A DNA stretch of 64,000 bases from QHXQ01 sp036389395 (GTDB taxonomy: Bacteria; Acidobacteriota; Blastocatellia; Pyrinomonadales; Pyrinomonadaceae): contig DASVPY010000062.1 of the NCBI GenBank assembly GCA_036389395.1, positions 62,001 to 126,000 of the forward strand. The letters run 5' to 3'. The position numbers and the translations under genes are program-made. Of the stretch, positions 41,549-50,145 are shown piece after piece. The notes below the pieces were generated by a model that saw only the letters and a list, made by a program, of their open reading frames with translations, did no database searches and had not been told where the DNA came from. Numbering within the stretch: position 1 is the stretch's first letter; the number at the start of each line of letters is the position of its first letter.

Positions 41549-42355
41549 CTAACCGCCGTGGCGGAATTCGGGGTAGAGGGTCATGCCGCCGTCCACGTAG
41601 AGGATCGCGCCGGTGACGTAGCTGGCCTCCGACGAACTGAGGAAGGCGACGCAGGCGGCGACCTCTTCGGTCTGGCCCATGCGCTCGGTCGGGATTTTGC
41701 GCAGGAGGTCTTTGAGCATCGCGGGGTCGCCCCAGACGTTCTCGTTGATCGGCGTCTGGATCGCGCCCGGCGCGACCGAGTTGACGCGCACGCCTTCGGT
41801 CGCCAGCTCCAAGGCCATCGTCTTCGTCAGCATGTCGAGTCCGGCCTTGGCCGAGCAGTAGTGCGCGAACCCGCCCCACGGGATGATGTTATGCACCGAC
41901 GAGATGTTGACGATAGCGCCGCCGGTTTTCTGTTCGACCATCAGGCGGGCGGCGCGCTGCGCGCACAGGAACGCACCCGTCAGATCAACGTCAATGACCT
42001 TGCGCCACGCGTCGGCCGGCATCTCTAGGATCGGGTGGTGCGTCTCGAAGCCGGCGTTGTTGACGAGTATGTCGAGACCGCCGAACTCCTCGCGGGCGCG
42101 GGCGAACATCGCGTCCACCTGCTGCTCGTCCGACACGTCGGCCTGCACGGCCAACGCGCGCCCGCCCGCGGCGACGATGTCGCGCACCACGGCGTCGGCG
42201 GCCTCCGGCCTGCTCTTGAAGTTGATCACGACGGCCGCGCCCTCGCGCGCCAGGCGCAGGGCGATGCTCTGCCCGATGCCGCTGTTCGCGCCGGTGACGA
42301 GCGCCCGCTTGCCTTCGAGCCGCCGCGCAGCCCCCGCATTCTCGTTCGCAGACAT
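41549..42355 (-). CDS. SDR-family dehydrogenase (glucose 1-dehydrogenase-like)
   Basis: The 268-residue cytoplasmic enzyme has the Rossmann cofactor motif TGANSGIGQS near 21, the NNAG strand, the active-site Ser in NISSVHN and the Y-x-x-x-K pair in HYCSAKAG. The C-terminus VTGAILYVDGGMTLYPEF is typical of classical SDRs of the glucose 1-dehydrogenase type, which use NAD(P). The exact substrate cannot be read from the sequence. Repeats of the same kind flank the gene on both sides. Confidence 0.9.
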   Translation of the reverse strand: MSANENAGAARRLEGKRALVTGANSGIGQSIALRLAREGAAVVINFKSRPEAADAVVRDIVAAGGRALAVQADVSDEQQVDAMFARAREEFGGLDILVNNAGFETHHPILEMPADAWRKVIDVDLTGAFLCAQRAARLMVEQKTGGAIVNISSVHNIIPWGGFAHYCSAKAGLDMLTKTMALELATEGVRVNSVAPGAIQTPINENVWGDPAMLKDLLRKIPTERMGQTEEVAACVAFLSSSEASYVTGAILYVDGGMTLYPEFRHGG

Positions 42356-42383
42356 CTTCGCTGCTTCCCCCGTTCGACTTTAC

Positions 42384-42460
42384 TTTGCGTCCTTAACTTT
42401 GCGCCTTTGCGTGAGGCTTTATTGTTGACGGAAGAAGAGCCGCACGCAAAGACGCAAAGC
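42384..42460. repeat. Inverted tttgcgtc array, second copy
   Basis: The left arm (42384-42417) has tttgcgtcc, tttgcgc and ctttgcgtgaggc; the right arm (42438-42460) reads agccgcacgcaaagacgcaaagc. Same unit as the element at 41457-41532, on the other side of the SDR gene, so the two elements bracket one gene. Confidence 0.8.
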
Positions 42461-42487
42461 AGATGAGGTGGGCGGCGCTGCGACCCG

Positions 42488-43633
42488 TTACGGCTCGATG
42501 GCCATGCGCAGCACGTTGGCGAGCGGGTAACGCTCGATGCGCCCGTTCTTCAACACGACGACGATCAACTGGTTGACGACCGTCACGCGGCTGACCGCGC
42601 TCATCTCGTGCTCGACCTTCGTGCCGTCGCGCGCCTCGATCACGAGCCGCGTCAGCCCCAACTGCGGCACGGGCGTCGGCGCTTCCGTGCCCCCCGCGGC
42701 GGGCGGCTCGCCCGCGGGGGCCGGCTCGTTCGTGCGGCGCGCGCTCTCGCGCGTGCGCCCGCCGCGCGTGTTGCGCCCTGTGCGCGAGTTGCGCGGCGTC
42801 GGCGTCGGGCGCGGCGCGGGCGTCTCTGTGTTCGCCGCTTCTTCGCCGCCGGTCGGCGTCTCCGTCGGCGTCTCTGTCGTCGTCGGCGGGGCCGGCTCGT
42901 CCGTGCGCGACGGCGCGGGGCGGCGCGCGGTCTCCGTGCGCGTGGGCTGGCGCGTGCGGCGCGGGGTGTTGCGGCGCGCAGAGGTCTGCCGGCGCGGCGT
43001 CGGGGTCGGCGCGGGCGCGCTCTCCTCGGTCGGCTGCGCCTCGGCGGCGCTCGGCTCGGGCGCGGGCGGGGTCGGCTCTTCGATGCGCGCGCCGACGGCG
43101 TTGACGCGGTGCGTGCCGCGGGCGGGCGCGCGGCTCGCGGCGGTCGCCTCCGGCTCGGACGGCGCGGCGGCGACGGCGGTCGAAGGCGCGAACGTGCCGC
43201 CGAGGCGGATGCGGTACGTGCCGTCGGCGTCGTTGGGCGTGCGCGCCTGCACGCGCAGGACGAGCGCGCCCTCGCGCCGCAGGAAGACTGTCTTCGAGGT
43301 GTTGAGCGCGCTGCCCGTGGCGTAGAGCGTCGCCTGCGCGAGCGGGCGCAGGCCGTTGGCGAGGAAGAGATCGACCGCGCCGTCCAAGTTCTCGCTCTCG
43401 ATGGTCAGGAGCAGATCGCCGGCCGCGCCGTTGAAGGTGTAGAAGTGGCTGGTGAGCCGCGGGTCGCCGAGGTCGCGCGGCGCGACGCGCCCCGTGATCT
43501 CGTTCGCGTAGACCGGCGTCGGGTATTCGAGGTCGGGCGACTGCGCCGCGGCGCAGACCGCCGCACACAAAACGAAGACGGCGGCCCACAAGCCACGACC
43601 GGGACGCAGACTGTCTTTGAGCGGTTCGCGCAT
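42488..43633 (-). CDS. Exported Pro/Thr-rich protein with an N-terminal pre-peptidase-like domain
   Basis: The 381-residue product has a signal peptide (cleavage near CAAAQS). A domain follows at about 30-140 that resembles bacterial pre-peptidase C-terminal domains: ITGRVAPRDLGDPRLTSHFYTFNGA and LLLTIESENLDGAVDLFLAN. The middle 150 residues are Pro/Thr/Arg-rich low complexity (TETPTETPTGGEEAANTETP). The final 60 residues form a compact beta-rich end (GLTRLVIEARDGTKVEHEMS, NGRIERYPLANVLRM). The start at MREPLKDS gives a normal signal; an upstream ATG does not. Function unknown, envelope location likely. Confidence 0.72.
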   Translation of the reverse strand: MREPLKDSLRPGRGLWAAVFVLCAAVCAAAQSPDLEYPTPVYANEITGRVAPRDLGDPRLTSHFYTFNGAAGDLLLTIESENLDGAVDLFLANGLRPLAQATLYATGSALNTSKTVFLRREGALVLRVQARTPNDADGTYRIRLGGTFAPSTAVAAAPSEPEATAASRAPARGTHRVNAVGARIEEPTPPAPEPSAAEAQPTEESAPAPTPTPRRQTSARRNTPRRTRQPTRTETARRPAPSRTDEPAPPTTTETPTETPTGGEEAANTETPAPRPTPTPRNSRTGRNTRGGRTRESARRTNEPAPAGEPPAAGGTEAPTPVPQLGLTRLVIEARDGTKVEHEMSAVSRVTVVNQLIVVVLKNGRIERYPLANVLRMAIEP

Positions 43634-43712
43634 CAGGCACGTGAACGGACACAACAGGCTGGCGCGAGTTTAGCAGGCTCGCCCCCCGGCGCAAAACATA
43701 CACGCGCGCTGA

Positions 43713-43743
43713 CGGCTCGCCGCTAAACGAAAACGGCGAGCCG
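43713..43743. terminator. 10-bp hairpin downstream of tRNA-Leu
   Basis: Bases 43713-43722 (cggctcgccg) pair perfectly with 43734-43743. On the minus strand it follows the tRNA 3' end by 30 bases, and its loop begins with TTTTCG. It probably ends the gap-pgk-tpiA-secG-tRNA transcript. Confidence 0.6.
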
Positions 43744-43773
43744 ACCGAAGTCGCTCGCCGATTCGCCAGTTGA

Positions 43774-43858
43774 TGGTGGGGATGGAGAGACTCGGACTCT
43801 CACGGGTTGCCCCACACGCCCCTCAAACGTGCGCGTCTACCAGTTCCGCCACATCCCC
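43774..43858 (-). tRNA. tRNA-Leu (anticodon GAG)
   Basis: The 85-base sequence on the minus strand folds as a class II tRNA. The acceptor GGGGATG pairs with CATCCCC, the D-arm contains AACTGGTAGACGC, and the anticodon stem CACGT/GCGTG holds loop TTGAGGG with anticodon GAG. A long variable arm (GGGGCAACCC-type pairing) and T-arm stem GAGAG/CTCTC follow, and the CCA end is encoded. The T-loop reads TCCGAGT, so position 55, nearly always T (pseudouridine), is C here. It lies 70 bases after secG in the same direction. Confidence 0.93.
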
Positions 43859-43928
43859 ATCAAGGCTGTCATCTCGCAAGTTGTCAAACGCGCGCCTTCG
43901 ACCGCCACGCGGCGCGCATAGAGAACTT

Positions 43929-44315
43929 CTACTTGTTGCTGTTCGCGCCCGCCGGTGCGCTGTTGGTGTTCGCTGCCGGCACGGCGGCCGGCGTCTGCGG
44001 CGGCGCGGCGGGCGCTTGCGGCGTGGCGGCCGGGGCGGGCGTGGGCGTCGGCTCGGCGGTGGTGGATTGCAGGACGGAGCGCGAGCCGGTCACGCCGGGC
44101 AGAGACAGCAGCAGCGCCGTCAGCATGAAGAGACCCGCCGCCGTGATCGTGATCTTGGCGAGGATCGTCTGCGTGCCGCGCGGGCCGAAGGCCGTGCTCG
44201 AAACGGAACTGGTGAAGAGTGCGCCCGCGTCCGCCTTGCCCGGCTGCAACAGCACGGCCACGACGAGCACGATGCACGCCAGCAGAAACAGTCCGTATAA
44301 GAAATAGGTGAACAA
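43929..44315 (-). CDS. secG: Protein translocase subunit SecG
   Basis: The 128-residue product has two membrane helices (about 2-22 and 52-74) with the SecG core between them: LQPGKADAGALFTSSVSST and AFGPRGTQTILAKIT. This is the small subunit that assists SecYE in protein export. A Pro/Ala/Thr-rich tail of about 45 residues after the second helix is longer than in E. coli SecG. The gene follows tpiA by 44 bases and precedes tRNA-Leu, an arrangement seen in several phyla. Confidence 0.94.
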   Translation of the reverse strand: MFTYFLYGLFLLACIVLVVAVLLQPGKADAGALFTSSVSSTAFGPRGTQTILAKITITAAGLFMLTALLLSLPGVTGSRSVLQSTTAEPTPTPAPAATPQAPAAPPQTPAAVPAANTNSAPAGANSNK

Positions 44316-44359
44316 AACTTAAATCCTCGATCCCGTAAAGCTGACGCGATCACGCGAAG

Positions 44360-45118
44360 TCAACGGTTGTAATGAACGATCTGCGCGAACGTCTCGGCGT
44401 CCAGACTCGCGCCGCCGACCAGGGCCCCGTCCACGTCTTCGTTAGTCATCAAACCCGTGATGTTGTCGGGCTTGACCGAGCCGCCGTAGAGGATGCGCAG
44501 CGCGGCGGCCGCTTCCGCCGTGTGCCTTTCCGCGAAAACGCGCCGGATAAACGCATGCATCTCCTGCGCTTGCTCCGGCGTCGCGGTTTGTCCGGTGCCG
44601 ATGGCCCAGACCGGTTCGTACGCGACGATGATACGGGCGAGGTCTGAGGATGTCAAACCGCGCAAGCCGCCCTCCAACTGCCCGCGCACGACCTGTTCGG
44701 CGCGCCCCGCCTCGCGCTGCGCCAGGGTCTCGCCGACGCACAGGATCACCGACAGACCCGCCGCCAGCGCCGCCTGCGCCTTGCGGTTGACCATCGAGTC
44801 GGTCTCGCCGTAGAGGTGGCGGCGCTCGCTGTGCCCGATGATGACGTGCGTACAGCCCACGTCGCGCAGCATGTCGGCGGCGACCTCGCCCGTGTGCGCG
44901 CCGTGCTTCGCCTCCACCGAGCAGTTCTGACCCGCGACCTTCACGTTCGAGCCTTCGAGCCGGTCGGCCACGGTCTTCAGCGCCGTGAACGGCGGCGCGA
45001 TCACGACCTCGCAGTGGTTCGCGTTCGAGACGAGCGGGCGCAGGGCCAGCGCCGTGGCGACCGCGTCGCCCACCAGCTTATACATCTTCCAGTTGCCCGC
45101 GATGATCGGTTTACGCAT
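44360..45118 (-). CDS. tpiA: Triosephosphate isomerase
   Basis: The 252-residue product has all TIM signatures: IAGNWKMYK near residue 6 (catalytic Asn/Lys), IGHSERRHLY (catalytic His), AYEPVWAIGTG (catalytic Glu and loop 6) and LYGGSVKPDNI near the C-terminus. It interconverts dihydroxyacetone phosphate and glyceraldehyde 3-phosphate in glycolysis. It follows pgk after a repeat-filled 66-base spacer and is part of the gap-pgk-tpiA-secG run. Confidence 0.97.
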   Translation of the reverse strand: MRKPIIAGNWKMYKLVGDAVATALALRPLVSNANHCEVVIAPPFTALKTVADRLEGSNVKVAGQNCSVEAKHGAHTGEVAADMLRDVGCTHVIIGHSERRHLYGETDSMVNRKAQAALAAGLSVILCVGETLAQREAGRAEQVVRGQLEGGLRGLTSSDLARIIVAYEPVWAIGTGQTATPEQAQEMHAFIRRVFAERHTAEAAAALRILYGGSVKPDNITGLMTNEDVDGALVGGASLDAETFAQIVHYNR

Positions 45119-45123
45119 AGGAG

Positions 45124-45194
45124 ATCAGATGTCAGAGGCTAGACGTTAGACGAAGACCTGAGACTGACATCTAACATCTGACATCTAGCCTCTG
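45124..45194. repeat. Inverted repeat (atgtcaga / tctgacat units) between pgk and tpiA
   Basis: The left arm (45124-45150) reads atcagatgtcagaggctagacgttaga; the right arm (45164-45194) carries ctgacat, aacatctgacat and ctagcctctg. The right arm contains the last codons and TAG stop of pgk (45185-45187). The unit is about 7-10 bases. Confidence 0.75.
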
Positions 45195-46387
45195 TCGTTC
45201 AGCGCCGCGACGCCGGGCAGCTCATCGCCGGCCAGGAATTCGAGCGTCGCGCCGCCGCCCGTGGAGATGTGTGTGATGCGGTCGGCGACGCCGGCCTGGG
45301 CGATGGCGGCGACCGAATCGCCGCCGCCGACGATGACGGTCGCGCCGCGGTCGGCCGCGTCGGCCACGGCGCGCGCCACGCCGACCGTGCCCGCGTCGAA
45401 GCCGAGCGCCTTCTCCTCGAAGATGCCCATCGGGCCGTTCCAGATGACGGTCTGCGCGCCTTCGAGCGCGCGCGCGAAGTGCGCAATCGTCTCCGTGCCG
45501 ATGTCCACACCGACGTGCCCGACGTTGGTGAACTCCACGGGGATGACCTTCTTCGACTTGAGCGGGTCGTAGCTGTCCACAACGACGTGGTCGGTCGGCA
45601 GCAATAGCTCGACGCCCGCCGCTTGCGCGCGCTCGCTGATCTCGCGCGCCGTCGCCAGCTTGTCGTCTTCGACCAGCGACTTGCCGACGGTGTAGCCCTG
45701 CGACTTCAGGAACGTGTAGGCCATCGCGCCGCCGATGAGCAGCTTGTCCACCTTGCGCTCGATGAGCGCGTCAATGACCGCGATCTTGTCCGAGACCTTC
45801 GCGCCGCCGAGGATGGCGACGAACGGGTGCGCCGGGTTGTTGATGACGCGCCCCAGGTAGTCAAGCTCCTTCTGCATCAGCAGCCCCGCGGCCGCCTGCT
45901 CGACGAACTTCGTGATGCCCGCGGTCGAGGCGTGCGCCCGGTGCGCCGCGCCGAAGGCGTCGTTCACGTACACGTCGCACAGCGCCGCCAACTGCCGCGC
46001 GAACCCCGCGTCGTTAGCCTCTTCCTCTTTGTGGAAGCGCAGGTTTTCCAGCAGCAGCACGTCGCCGTCCTTCAACGCGTCCACCTGCGTCTGTGCCGCC
46101 GCGCCGACGCAATCCTCGGCGAACGCCACCGCCCGGCCCAGCAACTCCGACAGGTGCGCCGCGACCGGGCGCAGGCTGTACTTCTCCACCCGCTCGCCCT
46201 TCGGCCGCCCCAGGTGCGACGCGAGGATGACGCGCCCGCCCTGCTCGCTCGCGTACTGAATCGTCGGCAGCGCCCCGCGCACGCGCGTGTCGTCCGTCAC
46301 CTTCCCGTCCTTGATCGGCACGTTGAAGTCCACGCGCACGAACACGCGCTTACCCTTCAAGTCGAGGTCTTTGATCGACAGCTTCAT
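45185..46387 (-). CDS. pgk: Phosphoglycerate kinase
   Basis: The 400-residue product has the N-terminal substrate site RVFVRVDFNVPIKDGKV, ILASHLGRPKGE, the hinge-region ILGGAKVSDKIAVID and the nucleotide-site GGGDSVAAIAQAG at the C-terminal end. It makes ATP from 1,3-bisphosphoglycerate. Length and motifs are standard. Second in the gap-pgk-tpiA-secG run. The very last residues (NDRG) fall within a repeat arm, so the natural C-terminus may have been altered by repeat insertion. Confidence 0.97.
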   Translation of the reverse strand: MKLSIKDLDLKGKRVFVRVDFNVPIKDGKVTDDTRVRGALPTIQYASEQGGRVILASHLGRPKGERVEKYSLRPVAAHLSELLGRAVAFAEDCVGAAAQTQVDALKDGDVLLLENLRFHKEEEANDAGFARQLAALCDVYVNDAFGAAHRAHASTAGITKFVEQAAAGLLMQKELDYLGRVINNPAHPFVAILGGAKVSDKIAVIDALIERKVDKLLIGGAMAYTFLKSQGYTVGKSLVEDDKLATAREISERAQAAGVELLLPTDHVVVDSYDPLKSKKVIPVEFTNVGHVGVDIGTETIAHFARALEGAQTVIWNGPMGIFEEKALGFDAGTVGVARAVADAADRGATVIVGGGDSVAAIAQAGVADRITHISTGGGATLEFLAGDELPGVAALNDRG

Positions 46388-46390
46388 AAA

Positions 46391-46472
46391 ACGTGACGGG
46401 TGACGGGTGACGGGTGACAGGTGACAGGACAGACAAGCTCTTACTTGTCACCCGTCACCCGTCACCCGTCAC
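46391..46472. repeat. Inverted ggtgacg heptamer array between gap and pgk
   Basis: The left arm (46391-46429) has about five 7-base units (ggtgacg, ggtgaca); the right arm (46445-46472) has the complement (cacccgt repeated). Four units pair perfectly. It occupies nearly the whole 91-base spacer between the two glycolytic genes. Confidence 0.88.
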
Positions 46473-46478
46473 GGCTTT

Positions 46479-47486
<1,008 letters not shown>

Positions 47487-47905
47487 AAATGTTATCAAGC
47501 CTCCTCGCCGTCGTCTTGGTTCGCGCTGGGGCAGAGTCTTCGCAGACGGGCGCGCCCGCGCTCACCGGGTAGAAATCCTGTTTGCCACTGAAGAACGGCA
47601 AGATAATGTGCGCCCGCGCGGGCTGTCAAGGAACTGGCCGGGTTTCGCGGGCAGACGGCGCGGCGGCGGTGCGGCGGTCATCCCGTTTTTGGGATCGGCG
47701 TTTCGCGCTTTCGCCACGCGCGGCGGCCGCGGCCGCGCCGTTTCGCCTGTATTTCGCACGAGTTATCTGGTCTCGCGCTTGCTAATTGTTGAAACTCCGC
47801 GCGCTGGCGCGGCGTAGTAAGGGCAGACCTGCGGCGTCGGGCATCATCGCTTAAATCCCCCGCCCGCGCGGTCGTTCATCCAAGACACTTTCGAGGAGTT
47901 CCGGC
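47487..47905. other. Divergent intergenic region between gap and the TolC-like gene
   Basis: No protein pattern is visible in the short frames here. The region must carry the promoters for the glycolytic run (minus) and the TolC-like gene (plus). No repeat of the heptamer class is present, which fits the view that those elements avoid promoter regions. The segment 47690-47760 is strongly G+C-rich and Arg/Ala-coding by chance. Confidence 0.4.
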
Positions 47906-50041
47906 TTGATGTTCAGTAAACGCCTGCGCGCCCCCTTGCAGACCGCCGTCGCGTCGCTCACGCTCTGCGCGACGACGCTGGCCCAGACGCCCGCGCCCGC
48001 CAACTATTCGGTGAAGCTCGTGGCCGAGTGCGTGGGCTGCGCGGCCCTGCCCGTCCAGACGCCGACGCCGCAGAACCCGGCGCAGCGCGACGCGACGCGC
48101 CCGCCCGGCACGCAGCAGGATCAGCCCAACGTGCCCGAACAGGCGCGCCCTTCGTCCGACCCGACGCGCCCGCCCGGCACGCAGCAGACCGCGCCGCAGC
48201 AGCCGCCGGGCACGCGCCTGCCCGCCCCCGTGCAGACGCCCGCGACCGCGCCGCCGCCCGCGCCCACGACGACCGCGCCGCCCGCCGGCGAGCCGCAAGT
48301 GCCCGCCGCCCAGCCCGACGCGCTCGACCAGAACGCGCCCGTCCTGACGGACACGAACCCGCGCCCCGTGCCGGCGCTGCCGCCCATGGTGCGCCTCGGC
48401 GTCCAGGCGAGCAACCAACTGCCGCTGACTTTGAACGAGGCCATCCGCCGCGCGCTCGAAAACAACAACACCATCGAGGTGGCGCGCAACGACGTGCGCT
48501 TCGCCGAGACGCAACTGCGCGCGCTCGAAGGCATCTTCGACCCCGTCTTCCAGTACACGCCGCAGCTCAACAACTCGGTGCGCCCGGTCTCGTCCACGCT
48601 GGCCGGCTCGAACCAGGGTTCGACCGTCACGACCACCGACATCAACAACAACTTCTCGCTCACCAAGCAGTTCAGCCGCGGCGGCGGCAACTACAGCTAC
48701 TTCTTCAACAACACGCGCGAGACGACCAACTCGCGCTTCACGACCCTCAACCCCTTCTACTCGGCGAGCCAGGGCATACAGTTCGTCCAACCCCTGTTCC
48801 GCGACCGCGCGATTGACAACAACCGCCGCCAGATTCGCATCCAGCGCAAGCGGCTCGAACAGTCCGACGCGGACTTCCGCCGCAGCACCATAGACGTGAT
48901 CACGCAGGTGCAGCGCGCCTACTGGGACTTGGTCTTCGCCCTGCGCGATCAGGAGAACCAACTGGCCAACGTGAAGCTCGCGCAGCAGAACTTCAGCCGC
49001 ACGGAGGCGAGCGTCGCCGCGGGCGCGGCCGCGCCCTTGCAGCGCGCCGAGGTCGAGACCGAACTGGCGAACCGCACCTCGTCGCTGCTCGCCGCGACGC
49101 AGGCCGTCTCCATCGCCGAGAACAACCTGAAGGAGTTGCTCCTGAAAGACCCGCTCGCGCCCGACTGGACGGCGGCGCTCGTCCCGACCGACACGCCGAC
49201 CTTCGACACGACGCCCGTTGACCTGACCGCCGCGCTCGCCGACGCGCGCTCCAACCGCCCCGAGCTGCGCCGCCAGAAGTTGCAGCAGGACATCAACGAC
49301 ATAGACCTCAAGTATTTCAAGAACCAGACCAAGCCGCAGATCGATCTGACGGCGACGTTCTCGACCACCGGCCTCGCGGGCACGCCCGCGCCCGGCCTCG
49401 CCACGTCCGGCAACTCCACCTTCCCGCTCATCAGCGGCGACCCGACGACGAACGCCGACGCCTTCCTGCTCGAAGAGCTGCGCCGCGTCCGCCGCGAGGC
49501 GGGGCTGGCGGACAACATCATGGTGCCCAACGTGACCGTGCAGAACCAGACGATCACCGGGAACCTGATCGGCGGCTACGGGCAGACCTTGCAGAACCTC
49601 TTCGGCTTCAAGACGCGCAACATCGTCGTCGGCGCGACCATCCAGTTGCCGCTGCACAACCGCACGGCCGAGGCGAACCTGGCGGGCGCGCGCATCCAGC
49701 GCGACCAGCTCGCCGCGCAGATGCGCTCGCAGGAGCAGGCCATCGAGGTCGAGGTGCGCAACGCCGCGCAGGCGGTCGAGACGGCGCGGCTGCGCGTGCT
49801 CTCGGCGCGCGAGGCGCGGGCCAACGCGGAACTGCAACTGGCGGGCGAGCGCCGGCTCTACCAGGTCGGGCGCTCGACCACTTTCATCCTGTTCCAGCGC
49901 GAGAACGCCTTGATCAACGCGCGCAACGCCGTGCTCCGCGCCGAGACCGACTACAACAAGGCGCTCGCCGACCTCCAGCGCGCCACCTCGACGACTCTGC
50001 GCGCCAACAACGTCATCGTCGAGTCGCCCACGTTGCAGTAA
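47906..50041 (+). CDS. TolC-family outer-membrane efflux channel with a Pro-rich N-terminal extension
   Basis: The 711-residue product has a signal peptide (cleavage near TTLAQT). A Pro/Thr/Gln-rich stretch of about 110 residues follows, with a repeated RPPGTQQ element, then the two outer-membrane efflux repeats starting LTLNEAIRRALENNNTIEVARNDV. Long amphipathic helices follow (NRRQIRIQRKRLEQSDADFRRS, EQAIEVEVRNAAQAVETARLR). It should form the trimeric exit duct for an efflux pump or type I secretion; no pump gene is adjacent. The extension is not part of the usual family and may bind peptidoglycan. GAGGAG precedes the ATG. Confidence 0.92.
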   Translation: MMFSKRLRAPLQTAVASLTLCATTLAQTPAPANYSVKLVAECVGCAALPVQTPTPQNPAQRDATRPPGTQQDQPNVPEQARPSSDPTRPPGTQQTAPQQPPGTRLPAPVQTPATAPPPAPTTTAPPAGEPQVPAAQPDALDQNAPVLTDTNPRPVPALPPMVRLGVQASNQLPLTLNEAIRRALENNNTIEVARNDVRFAETQLRALEGIFDPVFQYTPQLNNSVRPVSSTLAGSNQGSTVTTTDINNNFSLTKQFSRGGGNYSYFFNNTRETTNSRFTTLNPFYSASQGIQFVQPLFRDRAIDNNRRQIRIQRKRLEQSDADFRRSTIDVITQVQRAYWDLVFALRDQENQLANVKLAQQNFSRTEASVAAGAAAPLQRAEVETELANRTSSLLAATQAVSIAENNLKELLLKDPLAPDWTAALVPTDTPTFDTTPVDLTAALADARSNRPELRRQKLQQDINDIDLKYFKNQTKPQIDLTATFSTTGLAGTPAPGLATSGNSTFPLISGDPTTNADAFLLEELRRVRREAGLADNIMVPNVTVQNQTITGNLIGGYGQTLQNLFGFKTRNIVVGATIQLPLHNRTAEANLAGARIQRDQLAAQMRSQEQAIEVEVRNAAQAVETARLRVLSAREARANAELQLAGERRLYQVGRSTTFILFQRENALINARNAVLRAETDYNKALADLQRATSTTLRANNVIVESPTLQ
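48094..48187. repeat. 25-bp direct repeat inside the TolC-like gene
   Basis: The same 25 bases (beginning gacgcgcccgcccggcacgc) occur at 48094-48118 and 48163-48187, encoding the duplicated TRPPGTQQ segment of the Pro-rich extension. It is an in-gene duplication rather than a mobile element. Confidence 0.75.
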
Positions 50042-50062
50042 CGGTTCGGCAGTTAGGTTTAA

Positions 50063-50123
50063 GATACACGAATGCCTGTTGGTATCGGGCTTCCCGCCCG
50101 ATCCCAACAGGCATTCGTGTATC
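50063..50123. terminator. 28-bp hairpin between convergent tolC-like and PBP4 genes
   Basis: Bases 50063-50090 pair with 50096-50123 with one mismatch and a 5-base loop (ttccc). The stem is far longer than a typical terminator. It lies 21 bases after the TolC-like stop and 22 bases after the PBP4 gene's stop on the other strand, so it can serve both. Confidence 0.75.
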
Positions 50124-50145
50124 CACCGCCGCGCGGCGTCTTACT

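Noticed and set aside
41532..42384. An insertion sequence bracketing the SDR gene
   Set aside because: Both flanks carry similar repeats, but there is no transposase, no target-site duplication visible and the same elements occur elsewhere alone.
47876..50107. A 743-codon minus-strand frame opposite the TolC-like gene
   Set aside because: Shadow of the plus-strand gene; repetitive Arg/Gly composition and no signal peptide or fold, whereas the plus strand has clear efflux-channel repeats.
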